Positions 8,841 to 18,074 of a stretch of DNA of 64,000 nucleotides are shown piece after piece; the stretch's first letter is position 1, and every line of letters begins with the position of its first letter. The DNA is from Cohnella luojiensis. Lineage in GTDB: Bacteria; Bacillota; Bacilli; Paenibacillales; Paenibacillaceae. Where the stretch lies: assembly GCF_004564235.1 (NCBI RefSeq), contig NZ_SOMN01000008.1, positions 89,090 to 153,089 of the forward strand, written 5' to 3'. Made by a program: the position numbers and the translations under genes. Below the pieces are notes generated by a model. It had not been told where the DNA came from. It saw only the letters and a program-made list of their open reading frames with translations, and ran no database searches.

Positions 8841-9578
8841 TCAGATGAACGCTCGTGGATCCAACTGCCATTTCTCCATGAACTTCCTATAATTTCTCTC
8901 TACCAGCTGTTGCTGCTGTTCTGCGCCTTCTCGTTTAAAGCTTGCGCTGCCCTCGTGATAGATGAGCGTATCGTGGCAAACGAGAAGACTGTAACCGTGA
9001 AGCCTAGTCCGCAAGCAGAAGTCATCATCCTCGTAATGCCCTGGAGAGAAGCGTTCGTCGAGAAGGCCGATTTTCTCCATCAAGCTGCGTTGGAATACGA
9101 AACAAATACCCACGATTCGCTCTACCCTTTTCCATTTCGACGAATCCGACACGTTCACTTCAGCCGCGATCCGCTGAAACTCTTCCAGATCCTCGAACGG
9201 GTAATGGACTTGTTGCGAGCCGCTCGCGTAATTCGTCACTGGACCGACGATTCCAACGTCGGAATGGCAATTTAAAGCTGTAATCATATTCGTTAACCAA
9301 TTCGGCGTAACGACCGTATCGTTGTTGAGAAGGACCAGAATATCCCCGGATGAAAGGAGCAACCCCTTGTTGCAAGCGACGGGAAAGCCTTCATTCCGGG
9401 GAAGAGAGATGAAGATTAGATTTTCCCGCCTACACCATTCCGAAGTCCCATCTGTCGAGGCATTATCTACGATAATAAGCTCGTAAGGGGACTTCGTATG
9501 TTGGCGGATGGACGAAACGCATCTTTGCAACAGATCAAGTCGATTGTATGAAGGAATAATAATGGATGCGGTAGTCAT
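8841..9578 (-). CDS. GT2 glycosyltransferase
   Basis: 245 residues, a single GT-A domain without the basic extension of its neighbours. Motifs in order: SIIIPSYNRLD near the start, NASTDGT for nucleotide binding, LLNNDT as the metal-binding motif, and DDDFCLRTRLHG towards the C-terminus. It closely resembles the catalytic core of the 5506 enzyme, so the two probably arose by duplication. ATG 9578 overlaps the TGA of the upstream gene (ATGA). Predicted to add one sugar to a protein or polysaccharide acceptor made by this locus; specificity unknown. Confidence 0.85.
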   Translation of the reverse strand: MTTASIIIPSYNRLDLLQRCVSSIRQHTKSPYELIIVDNASTDGTSEWCRRENLIFISLPRNEGFPVACNKGLLLSSGDILVLLNNDTVVTPNWLTNMITALNCHSDVGIVGPVTNYASGSQQVHYPFEDLEEFQRIAAEVNVSDSSKWKRVERIVGICFVFQRSLMEKIGLLDERFSPGHYEDDDFCLRTRLHGYSLLVCHDTLIYHEGSASFKREGAEQQQQLVERNYRKFMEKWQLDPRAFI

Positions 9579-10678
9579 CGTTCCCAATCCCCCAGTGCCG
9601 TCCGATTACGAGTAGAATCCGTGAATTGCAAGCGACTGCCCCTCGCTGTCATGGCTTCCCTCCAGGCTTCCACGTGATCACCTGCCGCTACTCTCCAATC
9701 TCCTCTAGAACCATTGAGCCTTCTACTGTCGGCCATGCCTCCCAAACCTATGCGTAAACCCTTAAGGATCGCAAGGGCGTGCGCTTTTGCCGGAACTGTT
9801 AACGCCGTAGCCCCAAGCGTGTCGAGCGCATGTCGGGATACGGCAAAAGGCAACGAGGACAATGAATTGATTTTTAAATCTCCTCTATCCAAGCTCGCAT
9901 TCAGAAACTCATGAAACCGCTCGACTCCGGCACGTTTTTGGAATACGCCCATTTGTCCGGAGAGATCGTTCAGAGCAACATCGAGTCTTCCATCGCATAC
10001 CCATAGAAAACGCGCAAGTATATCCGCGTTTACCGCATGCTCGCCATCAACGAAAAGCACGATATCCGCACCCGTAAGTTTGGAGCCCAGAGCCCGTCCG
10101 ACGTCAGCGTCGACCGCTGCCGGCAGATGAGCAATTACCGTGTTATGACGGCTTCGAGCTTGCGAATACATCCAGTCCGTAGGCGTAGCGAGAACGATGA
10201 CGATTTCATGAAGGGGCAAAGCCTCAAGCTCATTAAGCACCGCTTGCAAAGCGGCTTCGTTCGATCCGGCGCAGACAACGGCAGCAGCTTTATGGCGTAG
10301 AGGGACTGCTGAAAGAGGAGTATGCATTCCCGATCCCTGCATGAAGCCGGCAGCATAACTTTTCCCTCTAAGCTGCAAGAATTTCCAGTCCTCGTTCTGT
10401 TTGATCGGGGTCTCGAGGAATCTTCTCCTCCACTTGTCATGAATAGCCTCTCTAAGCTTCTCGACGCGAGTATCGTAGGTTGCGCCGCTTCGCCAGGCAC
10501 GGCCGTCGCTAACTCCGGCAGAGTGATCGTAGCGAGAGCTGCGGCTTCGGTTTCGGCTCAGACGTTTGGCAACAGGCCTTTGTAATTTACCTCTCCTCTT
10601 AATGCTATGGAAAGCACGTGATTTCAAGAGTCTGCCGGAGCGGAGCGAGCGATTCGCCGAAAGGCGTTTTTTCTTCAT
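9575..10678 (-). CDS. GT2-like protein with altered DxD motif
   Basis: 367 residues. Residues 1-75 are strongly basic and Ser-rich; YAAGFMQG follows near residue 115. The GT-A-like domain (about 130-340) parallels the next gene upstream (VALNDLSG against [25 protein letters not shown] against [17 protein letters not shown]). The metal-binding acidic motif is LFVDGEH here against LFIDADM in the paralogue, and the usual N-terminal PxxNE signature is also lost. It may be inactive or a non-catalytic partner of its paralogue. ATG 10678 lies 4 bases after the upstream stop. Confidence 0.75.
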   Translation of the reverse strand: MKKKRLSANRSLRSGRLLKSRAFHSIKRRGKLQRPVAKRLSRNRSRSSRYDHSAGVSDGRAWRSGATYDTRVEKLREAIHDKWRRRFLETPIKQNEDWKFLQLRGKSYAAGFMQGSGMHTPLSAVPLRHKAAAVVCAGSNEAALQAVLNELEALPLHEIVIVLATPTDWMYSQARSRHNTVIAHLPAAVDADVGRALGSKLTGADIVLFVDGEHAVNADILARFLWVCDGRLDVALNDLSGQMGVFQKRAGVERFHEFLNASLDRGDLKINSLSSLPFAVSRHALDTLGATALTVPAKAHALAILKGLRIGLGGMADSRRLNGSRGDWRVAAGDHVEAWREAMTARGSRLQFTDSTRNRTALGDWER

Positions 10679-10682
10679 TCGG

Positions 10683-11549
10683 TTATCTCACCATCCATCT
10701 CTGACGGGCTCCATCTTCATATCCGCCCCTGGAGTCCGTTTTTCTTAGCCACCATTGGATTGCTTCCAGGTGATCTCCCACGATGAGCGGCTCCAGCGAA
10801 TTATTGCGTTCGCGCTTGGCCCGTATCGGATTCAGTTGTCCTACGTTTATGGAAATGACCCGCTCTACCTTCAGTCCTTCCCGAATGGCCATCGTATGGG
10901 CCATCGGCGGGACGGACAATGCCGAAGTTCCCAAGACGGATAACGCTTTTCGGCTGATCGCATGGGGAATGGCCGTCATCGAAGTCCCCCCCAGGTCGGG
11001 GCGCCCAAGCAGCTCGTTCAAGGCGTGCTTGGCGAGAACGACCCCATGGACAACCGTTTTATTGACCGGACCGGAGTAGTCGTTTAGAGCCACGTCCGTT
11101 CCCTGTGCTACCGCATGAACGAACGCCTTGAGCTTAGCCGCGGGAATGACCATGTCGGCATCGATAAACAGCAGAATGTTGCCCCTTGCTTCCCTGGCAC
11201 CGATTGACCTTCCGACATCGTGACCGAGAGGGCGATCATAAAAAAGTACCTTGGCTCCGCTTTTCTTAGCGATATCCAACGAACCGTCGGTAGAACCGTT
11301 CACGACTACGATGACTTCGGTATGCGGATGAACGCGGAATGCTTCCCGAATTACCTTTCTAAGCGTTCTTCGTTCATTCATAACGGGCACGATGACCGAT
11401 ACGTAAGGAACTGACCATGGATCGCCGTTAGGACGGGGCAATTCAGTTACTTTTTTAGCAACTATGTTTCTCATCGGTAGTCTCCGTTTACCTTTGGTCG
11501 TTCGCGACTTTAAGGAACGAGAACCGACTCTCCCGATTTTGTTCGCCAA
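10683..11549 (-). CDS. GT2 glycosyltransferase, first gene of operon
   Basis: 288 residues starting at TTG 11549, with AGAGGGGGG 8 bases upstream. A basic leader (residues 1-35) is followed by an intact GT-A domain: [21 protein letters not shown], and the DxD motif LFIDADM. The C-terminal half is shared with the degenerate paralogue just downstream. Intact motifs make it the likely active member of the pair. Upstream on the minus strand is CATACAATG (about 11607-11615), matching SigE/SigK -10 elements, but without a convincing -35. Role inferred as glycan assembly for the neighbouring repeat protein. Confidence 0.8.
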   Translation of the reverse strand: MANKIGRVGSRSLKSRTTKGKRRLPMRNIVAKKVTELPRPNGDPWSVPYVSVIVPVMNERRTLRKVIREAFRVHPHTEVIVVVNGSTDGSLDIAKKSGAKVLFYDRPLGHDVGRSIGAREARGNILLFIDADMVIPAAKLKAFVHAVAQGTDVALNDYSGPVNKTVVHGVVLAKHALNELLGRPDLGGTSMTAIPHAISRKALSVLGTSALSVPPMAHTMAIREGLKVERVISINVGQLNPIRAKRERNNSLEPLIVGDHLEAIQWWLRKTDSRGGYEDGARQRWMVR

Positions 11550-11645
11550 TCCACTTACCCCCCTCTAGCTCGGGCAACGGTATACAAGACATTGTATGTG
11601 TGACGTGTCCATGCGCAACGGCTTATGTACGGTTCGAACTAGACG

Positions 11646-11680
11646 AAAGCGGTGCCCGGGAAAGAACCGGCACCGCTTTG
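11646..11680 (-). terminator. Hairpin after the giant repeat-protein gene
   Basis: AAAGCGGTGCC (11646-11656) pairs with GGCACCGCTTT (11669-11679), a perfect 11-bp stem, 14 bases beyond the stop at 11694. The U-tract is weak, so termination may be partial or the stem may protect the mRNA. Confidence 0.55.
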
Positions 11681-11693
11681 GTGTAGCTATGGG

Positions 11694-14600
11694 TCACTTC
11701 GATTCCGGACAGCCCAAGGCCATCCATTGAATGCAGCCCTCCGGTTCTGGACCTAATCGCGTTCGGAGGATAATGACCTCCGCTTCGTTCGCCCGTTTGC
11801 TTCCCAACACGCAATGACAGGAAGGATGATCTGACATCGCGACCAAAGTATACGATTCGTCCGTGAATGGAGAAGCGAACGAAATCGTTACCCTCAACGA
11901 TTCGGCACCGCCTTGAAACGAATAAGGTAAGTTTCCGAAAAGTAACCCGACGCCGGGGAATGGGGCAATAACAGGCGTTATTGAGAGCTTCTCGGCACCT
12001 ATGCTTCCGTCTGCCAGATGTTCGCCTGTCACGCTGCCCGCGGCCAGATATTCGCCCGTAACGCTGCCCGCAGCCAGATGTTCGCCTGTCACGCTGCCCG
12101 CAGCCAGATATTCGCCCGTTACGCTTCCCGCAGCTAGATGTTCGCCCGTTATGCTTCCCGCGGCAAGATGTTCGCCCGTAACGCTGCCTGCAGCCAGTAC
12201 ATGTTCATATTTATCGGGCTGAGAAGGAACAGGCTGCTCCAGTTGTGATTGTTGCGCTTGTTCAAGCAACTGTCGAACTTCCAAGGACAACTTGGAGGCG
12301 CCGACGCTGCCATCCGCCAGTTGCGCTTCCGTGACGGATTGGGGCTTGATATGGCTTGAGGTAATCGTTTGTTCCCCGAGATGGTAGCCGAGAATGGAAC
12401 GCGGGATAATATGGGATGAGCTTACGCTTCGTACGGATATCTTCTCTGCATTAACCGCACCAGCGCCTAATTGTTCTGTGCCAATGCTTCCTATGCTCAA
12501 CTTCTCGCTAGTGATAGATCCATCCGCCAACTGCTCGGTTCCCACGGCCCCCAATGCCAGCTTCTCCGAACCGATGGAGCCATCAATCAAGCGCTCCTCT
12601 TCGATTGGATTTCCGACCAAGGTTAAATACTCGAATAACGAAGGGGAAAGGCTTTCCACCGTTACCGCACCCATTGCCAGCTTCGAGGAGGTCACGGACC
12701 CTTCCGCCAATTGAGCCGTTCCGACGCTGCGTTGCGCCAGCTTCTCCGCAGTTACGCTTCCGTCCGCCAGCTTAGGCTCCGTCACATTTCCGTTCGCCAG
12801 AATTTCCGCGGTTACTGAGCCCTTAACAAGTTGTTCCGTTCCAACGCTGCCAATCGCTAGCTTGGCGGCCAATACAGACCCGTCTGCCAGCTTTTCGGTC
12901 GTAACGCTGCTATTCGAGAGAATATCGGCGGTAACGGACCCTTCCGCCAGTTGGCTCGTTCCCACGCTGCCGCCCGCTAGCTTATCCGTCGTAACTCCGC
13001 CATCGATCAACTTATCCGTCGTTACGCTGCCGTCCGCCAGAATGGACTCCGTCACCGAGCCTGCGGCCAAGTGATTCGTTCCGATATTTTCGTCAGCCAG
13101 CTTTTCCGCTGTTACGGATCCATCGGCCAACTTCTCCGTCGTCACGTTGCCATCCGCCAGGATATCGAAGGTCACCGATTGGGCTGCCAATTGGCTCGTT
13201 CCTACGCTGCCAAGGGCGAGCTTTGCGGCTCCAACCGAACCGTCTTGAAGCTTCTCCGCTGTTACGCTTAAATCGGCCAGGATATCGGAAGTCACGGCGC
13301 CCTCGGAAAGCTGGGGAGTTCCCACGCTGCCTAACGCGAGTTTCTCCGACGTTACCGAAGCATAGGCTAGCTTCTCGGAGGTGACGTTACCATTTGCAAG
13401 GATTTCCGATGTAACCGAACGGACTACCAAATGACTGGTCCCTACGCTGTTTCCCGCAAGCTTATCCGTAGTTATGACGCCATCTTGCAATTTCTCCGTC
13501 GTGACGCTTTCGTCGGCCAGAATATCCGCCGTCACGGATCTAAGCGCGAGCTGGCTTGTTCCTACGCTGCCAAGAGCTATCTTCTCCGTCGTAACGGAAC
13601 CGTCTCCGAACTTAGCCGACGTCACGCTGCCGTCCGCCAGAATTTCAGCGGTCACCGCCCCTTCCGCCAGTTGCCTTGTTCCCACGCTTCCGAACGCCAG
13701 TTTTTCCGGTGTCACGCTTTCGTTCCCAAGCTTATCTGTCGTGATAGCCCCTTCCTGCAGCTTCTTCGTCGAGACGCTTTCGTCGGCCAGAATATCCGCC
13801 GTCACGGATCTAATCGCGAGCTGGCTTGTTCCTACGCTGCCAAGAGCTATCTTCTCCGTCGTGACGCTTTCGTCGGCCAGAATATCCGCAGTCACGCTGC
13901 CTTCCGCCAGAATTTCAGCTGTCACTGCCCCTTCCGCCAGTTGCCTTGTTCCCACGCTTCCGAATGCCAGCTTTTCCGTCGTCACGCTTTCGTTCGCAAG
14001 CTTATCCGTCGTGATGGCGCCTTCCTGCAGCTTCTCCGTCGTGACGCTTTCGTCAGCCAGAATATCTCCCGTCACGGAACGAAGCGCAAGCTGGCTTGTT
14101 CCTACGCTGCCAAGAGCTATCTTCTCCGTCGTCACGGAACCGTCTCCGTACTTAGCGGTTGTCACGCTCCCGTCCGCCAGAATTTCAGCAGTCACCGCGT
14201 CTTCAGCCAGTTGTCTTGTTCCCACGCTTCCGAATGCCAGCTTTTCCGTCGTCACGCTTTCGTTCGCAAGCTTATTTGTAGTTACGACGCCGTCTTGCAA
14301 TTTCTTCGTCGTGATGCTTTCGTCGGCCAGTATATCCGCCGTCACGGAACGAAGCGCAAGCTGGCTTGTTCCTACGCTGCCGAAAGCCAGCTTCTCCGTC
14401 GTAACGGTACCGTCTATGAATTTAGCCGGCGTCACGCTGCCGTCAGCCAAAATTTCAGCAGTTACCGCGCCTTCAGCCAGTTGTCTTGTTCCCACGCTGC
14501 CGAGAGCCAGCTTATTGGACGTTACGCTTGCGTTCGCCAGCTTATCTGTTGTGATGGCGTCTCCCTGCAACTTCTCCGTGGTGATGCTTTCTTCAGCCAG

Positions 14601-17600
14601 AATATCCGCTGTTACTGATCTAAGCGCAAGTTGGCTTGTTCCTACGCTGCCAATTGCTAACTTATCCGTCGTTACGGAGCAAACGCCGAACTTAGCCGAC
14701 TTCACGCTGCCATCCGCCAGAATTTCCGCGGTCACCGCGCCTTCAGCCAGTTGTCTTGTTCCCACGCTGCCGAGAGCCAGCTTATCCGTCGTCACGCTTT
14801 CGTTCGCCAGCTTAACGCTCGAGATCAGACCGTCAACAAGCTTCTCCTCGGTGATCGTTTTTTCCCTAACGTGAACCGTGTTTACCGCGTTCGGCTCTAA
14901 CCGTTCGGAATCGATTCGCCGTTCTCCATTCTTGGCCAATTCGAGCAGATCGGGTGCGAGATGGGAGATTGACACGGTACCTTTGCGAAGGTGGAAGCCA
15001 TGAACAGCCTCAGATTTCAGATGTTTTCCGCTAATGCTCTCAGGTTGAACGTGCTCGGTTCCCACGCTGCCGGACGCAAGCTTCTTGGACGTTACGCTTT
15101 CCTCCGCCAATTTTCCCTCGGTAATTGCCCGCTCGACGATGGAGGCTTCATGAACGCTACCCGTTGCCATATGCGCCGCGCCTACGGCTCCTTCGCGAAG
15201 ATGGAAGGAATCGATGGAATCTGCTTTCAGATGAACCGACGAAACCGACTGCTCAGCCAGATGCTGCTCTTTCACGGACCCTGCTTGCAGCCTGCTGCTG
15301 TCAATGCTATTCGCAGCTAATTTGCCCGCGGTCACGATACCATCTCTCAGATGGTATTCTCGGATGCTTTGCTCTGCTAGATGATTACCGAGCACGGATT
15401 GTTCAACTAAATGCCGGCTTTCCACGGTTTGCGAGAGCAGGTGTTGCCCTGTTACCGACCCATCGGCGAGCTTGCTCGACGTAACGGAGCCATCCGCTAA
15501 TTTCTCCGACGAGACCGACTCTTTGCTTAAGTGGTTGCGTTGAACGGCACCCCGTTGCAAATGCTTCGAAGAAACGGCATCATTAGCCAATACGCGCTCC
15601 GATACGGCACTGTCCTGCAGGGCCTTCTCGTATACGGAATGGTCGTCGAGTTTGTCGGAATTGACGCTATCGTCTGCCAGTTTGGTCGTGGTGACCGCGA
15701 AATCCGCAATTTTATCCGTCGATACGCATTCGGGAGATAACTTCAAGGAAGTAATCAGATGATCGGTCAAATGATGGGAGTAAACCGCCCGTATGCCAAG
15801 CTGGCGCTCTCCGACAGCGCCTGGCGAGATGTTCTTCTCGGTTACCGCCTCGATCTGCAATGCTAAGGTGCCTACGGATCCGTTCCCGAGTTGCGCCGGT
15901 CCTACCGCGCCCTGGCGAATATGCCTGCTTTCGATGGATTCCGAAGCTACCACGCCTCCCGTTACCACTTCAACGCCGAAATGCTTGGACTCCAGGGAAC
16001 CGCTTGCCAACTGTTCAGATGTAATGCTCTCCGCGGACAAATGCTCCGTTCTCACGGAAGCAGCCGACAAGTGCCGGCTTTCGACCGATTGGCGTCCGAG
16101 CTTCGCCGAGGTGATAGCTTCGTCAGCGAGTTCAGACGTTCCTATGACTCCTGCCGCAACATGTTTGGATTGAACCGTACTTAGCGCTAGCTGCTCTGGA
16201 CCGATCAACCCATCCTTCAAATGCTCCCGTCCAACCGATTTAACTGACAAATGCCTGCTTTCTACGGATTTATCGGTAAGATGCCGCGGTTCCACGATCG
16301 AGTCCGAAAGCTTATCGGACACAACGCCGCCCTTGGCCAGATGTCGGGACTGCACCGATTCGTCAGCCAGTTTAACCGAGAGGATGCTTTGATCGGCAAT
16401 CTTCGTAGACGTTACGGCATGGTCGACTAACTTAAGCGTCGTAACGGATTGCTCCGTCAGTTTGGAAGCCGTTACGGTTCCGTCCGCCAAATGCCTTGTC
16501 TCAATGGCCTCGTTTACGAGATGTTCGCCTTTGACCGCTCCTACTTGAAGATGTTCCGACTGCACGGACTTGATAGCCAACTTGCTTCCCGACACGGATC
16601 GGTCGGCCAGCTCGCGAATACCGACTGCCCCGTCCGCTAGATGATCCGCCGCTACGGCGTGCGGGGCCAAATGCTTTCCCTGCAATACCCCTGAAGCGAC
16701 ATGATCGGCTAAGATGAGTCCGTCCGTCAGATGCTGCGTTTCTATCGCTCCGCGAGCTACTTTTTCCTTCGATACCGCTCCGTCTCGAAGCTTCGAGGAG
16801 GTAACTGCTCCGTCGGATATTTTGGAAGTATCAATGCTCTCGTTCGCCAAGTTCTCGCTCCGAATGGCGCCGCTGCGAATTTTCTCCGAGGTGACGATCT
16901 GATCTTGAAGCAATTCGGATGTAATTACAGCGAGGTTTAAGTGCTTTGACTGAATGGAGCCTTCGGCGATTTTATCCGAACTGATCGTTCTATCCGCAAG
17001 CTTCTCGGACGATACGCTGCCATCGCGAAGCTTCTCCCCGGTAATGGAACGGTCGCGGATTTTCTGTCCGGAGATGGAATTCTTGGTCAGGTGGTCGCCC
17101 ACTATGGATTCGGGAGCGATCTTCGAAGAGGTAATCGAGCCGTCCGCCAGCTTGATGGCCGTAACGGCGAAATCAGCCAGCGCATTCGTATAGACGGAGT
17201 CCGCCGCCAAATGCATGGACTCGATCGAATGCGGTGCCAGCTTCTCCCCGGTAATCGCTTGGTTCGCTACATCATCCGTATAGACGATCGGAGCAGGCCT
17301 AAGCGGAACTCGTTTCTCCTCCAACCTGGAATGACGGATCTCCCTGTCGATAATCGGCTCCCGCTCTTCTACGATTTCCGGAGTTTCGGTTTCCGGGGGT
17401 TCGCTTTCCCGATTAAGGATGGCTACTAATGCGTCCGCTGAATGGGAACTCTCGGCTTCCAGTGATTGGACGACGGCTACGATATCCGGGGAATCCTGCG
17501 CTGCGGGTATTTCGTCCGGTCGGGAAAGAGACGTGGCAATCGCCACGATTTCCTCCGCCTCCTGCTCGGACGAGACGAACTCCGTTTTCTCGGATACGTC

Positions 17601-17849
17601 GGGCTCGGAGATAACTGCATTCTTCGTCAATGAAGCAGGTGCCGTTGGCGCATCAACGCGTCCCTGCTTTCTTCCTGTCTGACTGTCGACCGGCCTCTGC
17701 GTTGTTGCGGGCGATGCATGAACGGAAATCGGCTTGGCGTTCGTTTTTTTTATGTCATCCAGCCATTTCAGCTCGAGCGAGTTTGGATTATCGACGTAAT
17801 ATAGCGGCCGGCGAGATTTGGGTGTTTTACTCGCCTGTTTCTTTTTCAT
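11694..17849 (-). CDS. Giant decapeptide-repeat fibre protein (about 2050 aa)
   Basis: 2051 residues from ATG 17849, chosen because GGAAGGAG lies just upstream; the longer frame crosses the likely promoter. Residues 1-30 are basic (MKKKQASKTPKSRR) and 30-190 are low-complexity and acidic. About residues 193-1950 consist of roughly 170 ten-residue units of the form xxKLADGSVT, with hydrophobic positions alternating and Gly-Ser or Asp-Gly turns, likely forming a beta-solenoid or trimeric fibre. Three non-repeat breaks occur (near 14930, 12625 and 12250). The C-terminal ~95 residues form a distinct non-repeat domain with several Cys (HPSCHCVLGSKR, WMALGCPE). Such repeats are known from phage tail fibres, but no phage gene is present. 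No signal peptide. The SigK-like promoter and glycosyltransferase neighbours suggest a glycosylated spore-surface fibre (inference). Confidence 0.85.
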   Translation of the reverse strand: MKKKQASKTPKSRRPLYYVDNPNSLELKWLDDIKKTNAKPISVHASPATTQRPVDSQTGRKQGRVDAPTAPASLTKNAVISEPDVSEKTEFVSSEQEAEEIVAIATSLSRPDEIPAAQDSPDIVAVVQSLEAESSHSADALVAILNRESEPPETETPEIVEEREPIIDREIRHSRLEEKRVPLRPAPIVYTDDVANQAITGEKLAPHSIESMHLAADSVYTNALADFAVTAIKLADGSITSSKIAPESIVGDHLTKNSISGQKIRDRSITGEKLRDGSVSSEKLADRTISSDKIAEGSIQSKHLNLAVITSELLQDQIVTSEKIRSGAIRSENLANESIDTSKISDGAVTSSKLRDGAVSKEKVARGAIETQHLTDGLILADHVASGVLQGKHLAPHAVAADHLADGAVGIRELADRSVSGSKLAIKSVQSEHLQVGAVKGEHLVNEAIETRHLADGTVTASKLTEQSVTTLKLVDHAVTSTKIADQSILSVKLADESVQSRHLAKGGVVSDKLSDSIVEPRHLTDKSVESRHLSVKSVGREHLKDGLIGPEQLALSTVQSKHVAAGVIGTSELADEAITSAKLGRQSVESRHLSAASVRTEHLSAESITSEQLASGSLESKHFGVEVVTGGVVASESIESRHIRQGAVGPAQLGNGSVGTLALQIEAVTEKNISPGAVGERQLGIRAVYSHHLTDHLITSLKLSPECVSTDKIADFAVTTTKLADDSVNSDKLDDHSVYEKALQDSAVSERVLANDAVSSKHLQRGAVQRNHLSKESVSSEKLADGSVTSSKLADGSVTGQHLLSQTVESRHLVEQSVLGNHLAEQSIREYHLRDGIVTAGKLAANSIDSSRLQAGSVKEQHLAEQSVSSVHLKADSIDSFHLREGAVGAAHMATGSVHEASIVERAITEGKLAEESVTSKKLASGSVGTEHVQPESISGKHLKSEAVHGFHLRKGTVSISHLAPDLLELAKNGERRIDSERLEPNAVNTVHVREKTITEEKLVDGLISSVKLANESVTTDKLALGSVGTRQLAEGAVTAEILADGSVKSAKFGVCSVTTDKLAIGSVGTSQLALRSVTADILAEESITTEKLQGDAITTDKLANASVTSNKLALGSVGTRQLAEGAVTAEILADGSVTPAKFIDGTVTTEKLAFGSVGTSQLALRSVTADILADESITTKKLQDGVVTTNKLANESVTTEKLAFGSVGTRQLAEDAVTAEILADGSVTTAKYGDGSVTTEKIALGSVGTSQLALRSVTGDILADESVTTEKLQEGAITTDKLANESVTTEKLAFGSVGTRQLAEGAVTAEILAEGSVTADILADESVTTEKIALGSVGTSQLAIRSVTADILADESVSTKKLQEGAITTDKLGNESVTPEKLAFGSVGTRQLAEGAVTAEILADGSVTSAKFGDGSVTTEKIALGSVGTSQLALRSVTADILADESVTTEKLQDGVITTDKLAGNSVGTSHLVVRSVTSEILANGNVTSEKLAYASVTSEKLALGSVGTPQLSEGAVTSDILADLSVTAEKLQDGSVGAAKLALGSVGTSQLAAQSVTFDILADGNVTTEKLADGSVTAEKLADENIGTNHLAAGSVTESILADGSVTTDKLIDGGVTTDKLAGGSVGTSQLAEGSVTADILSNSSVTTEKLADGSVLAAKLAIGSVGTEQLVKGSVTAEILANGNVTEPKLADGSVTAEKLAQRSVGTAQLAEGSVTSSKLAMGAVTVESLSPSLFEYLTLVGNPIEEERLIDGSIGSEKLALGAVGTEQLADGSITSEKLSIGSIGTEQLGAGAVNAEKISVRSVSSSHIIPRSILGYHLGEQTITSSHIKPQSVTEAQLADGSVGASKLSLEVRQLLEQAQQSQLEQPVPSQPDKYEHVLAAGSVTGEHLAAGSITGEHLAAGSVTGEYLAAGSVTGEHLAAGSVTGEYLAAGSVTGEHLADGSIGAEKLSITPVIAPFPGVGLLFGNLPYSFQGGAESLRVTISFASPFTDESYTLVAMSDHPSCHCVLGSKRANEAEVIILRTRLGPEPEGCIQWMALGCPESK
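13681..14850. repeat. 270-bp higher-order repeats inside the fibre gene
   Basis: Nine decapeptide codon blocks form a 270-bp super-unit. The same landmark (CCCACGCT(T/G)CCGA...GCCAG) recurs at 13681, 13951, 14221, 14491 and 14761, exactly 270 bp apart. The near-identity indicates recent tandem duplication, which makes this part prone to length change. Confidence 0.85.
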
Positions 17850-17882
17850 GTCCATCTCCTTCCTGATCATCGAAATCTTCAG

Positions 17883-17910
17883 TATCATATGCATTCACCC
17901 ATGGGCACGT
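17883..17910 (-). promoter_or_regulatory. SigK-like promoter of the fibre gene
   Basis: On the minus strand CATATGATA (17883-17891) fits the SigK -10 consensus CATAnnnTA, with an AC at 17909-17910 separated by 17 bases, the spacing of the SigK -35. It lies about 35-40 bases upstream of ATG 17849. No SigA promoter is evident in 17850-18074. SigK drives late mother-cell coat and crust genes. Confidence 0.5.
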
Positions 17911-18074
17911 CACGAGGATGGGCGACTGTCCCTGTTACTTTATAAAGCGAATGCTTGATATTCCGCTAAATGCGGGTTGCATTAACCGGCTTTCGACGTC
18001 CTTTCTGAAACGCGCAAAAAACCGCCTCCAAGGAAATCGGCTTATTCGTTTTTGGAACGCGGTACGAATACCTG

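Noticed and set aside
12001..16200. Long plus-strand ORFs of up to 466 codons opposite the fibre gene
   Set aside because: Antisense images of the decapeptide repeats; the 30-bp period keeps all frames open.
11694..17849. Prophage tail-fibre gene
   Set aside because: The repeat type occurs in phage fibres, but the neighbours are glycosyltransferases and there are no capsid, tail, integrase or lysis genes.
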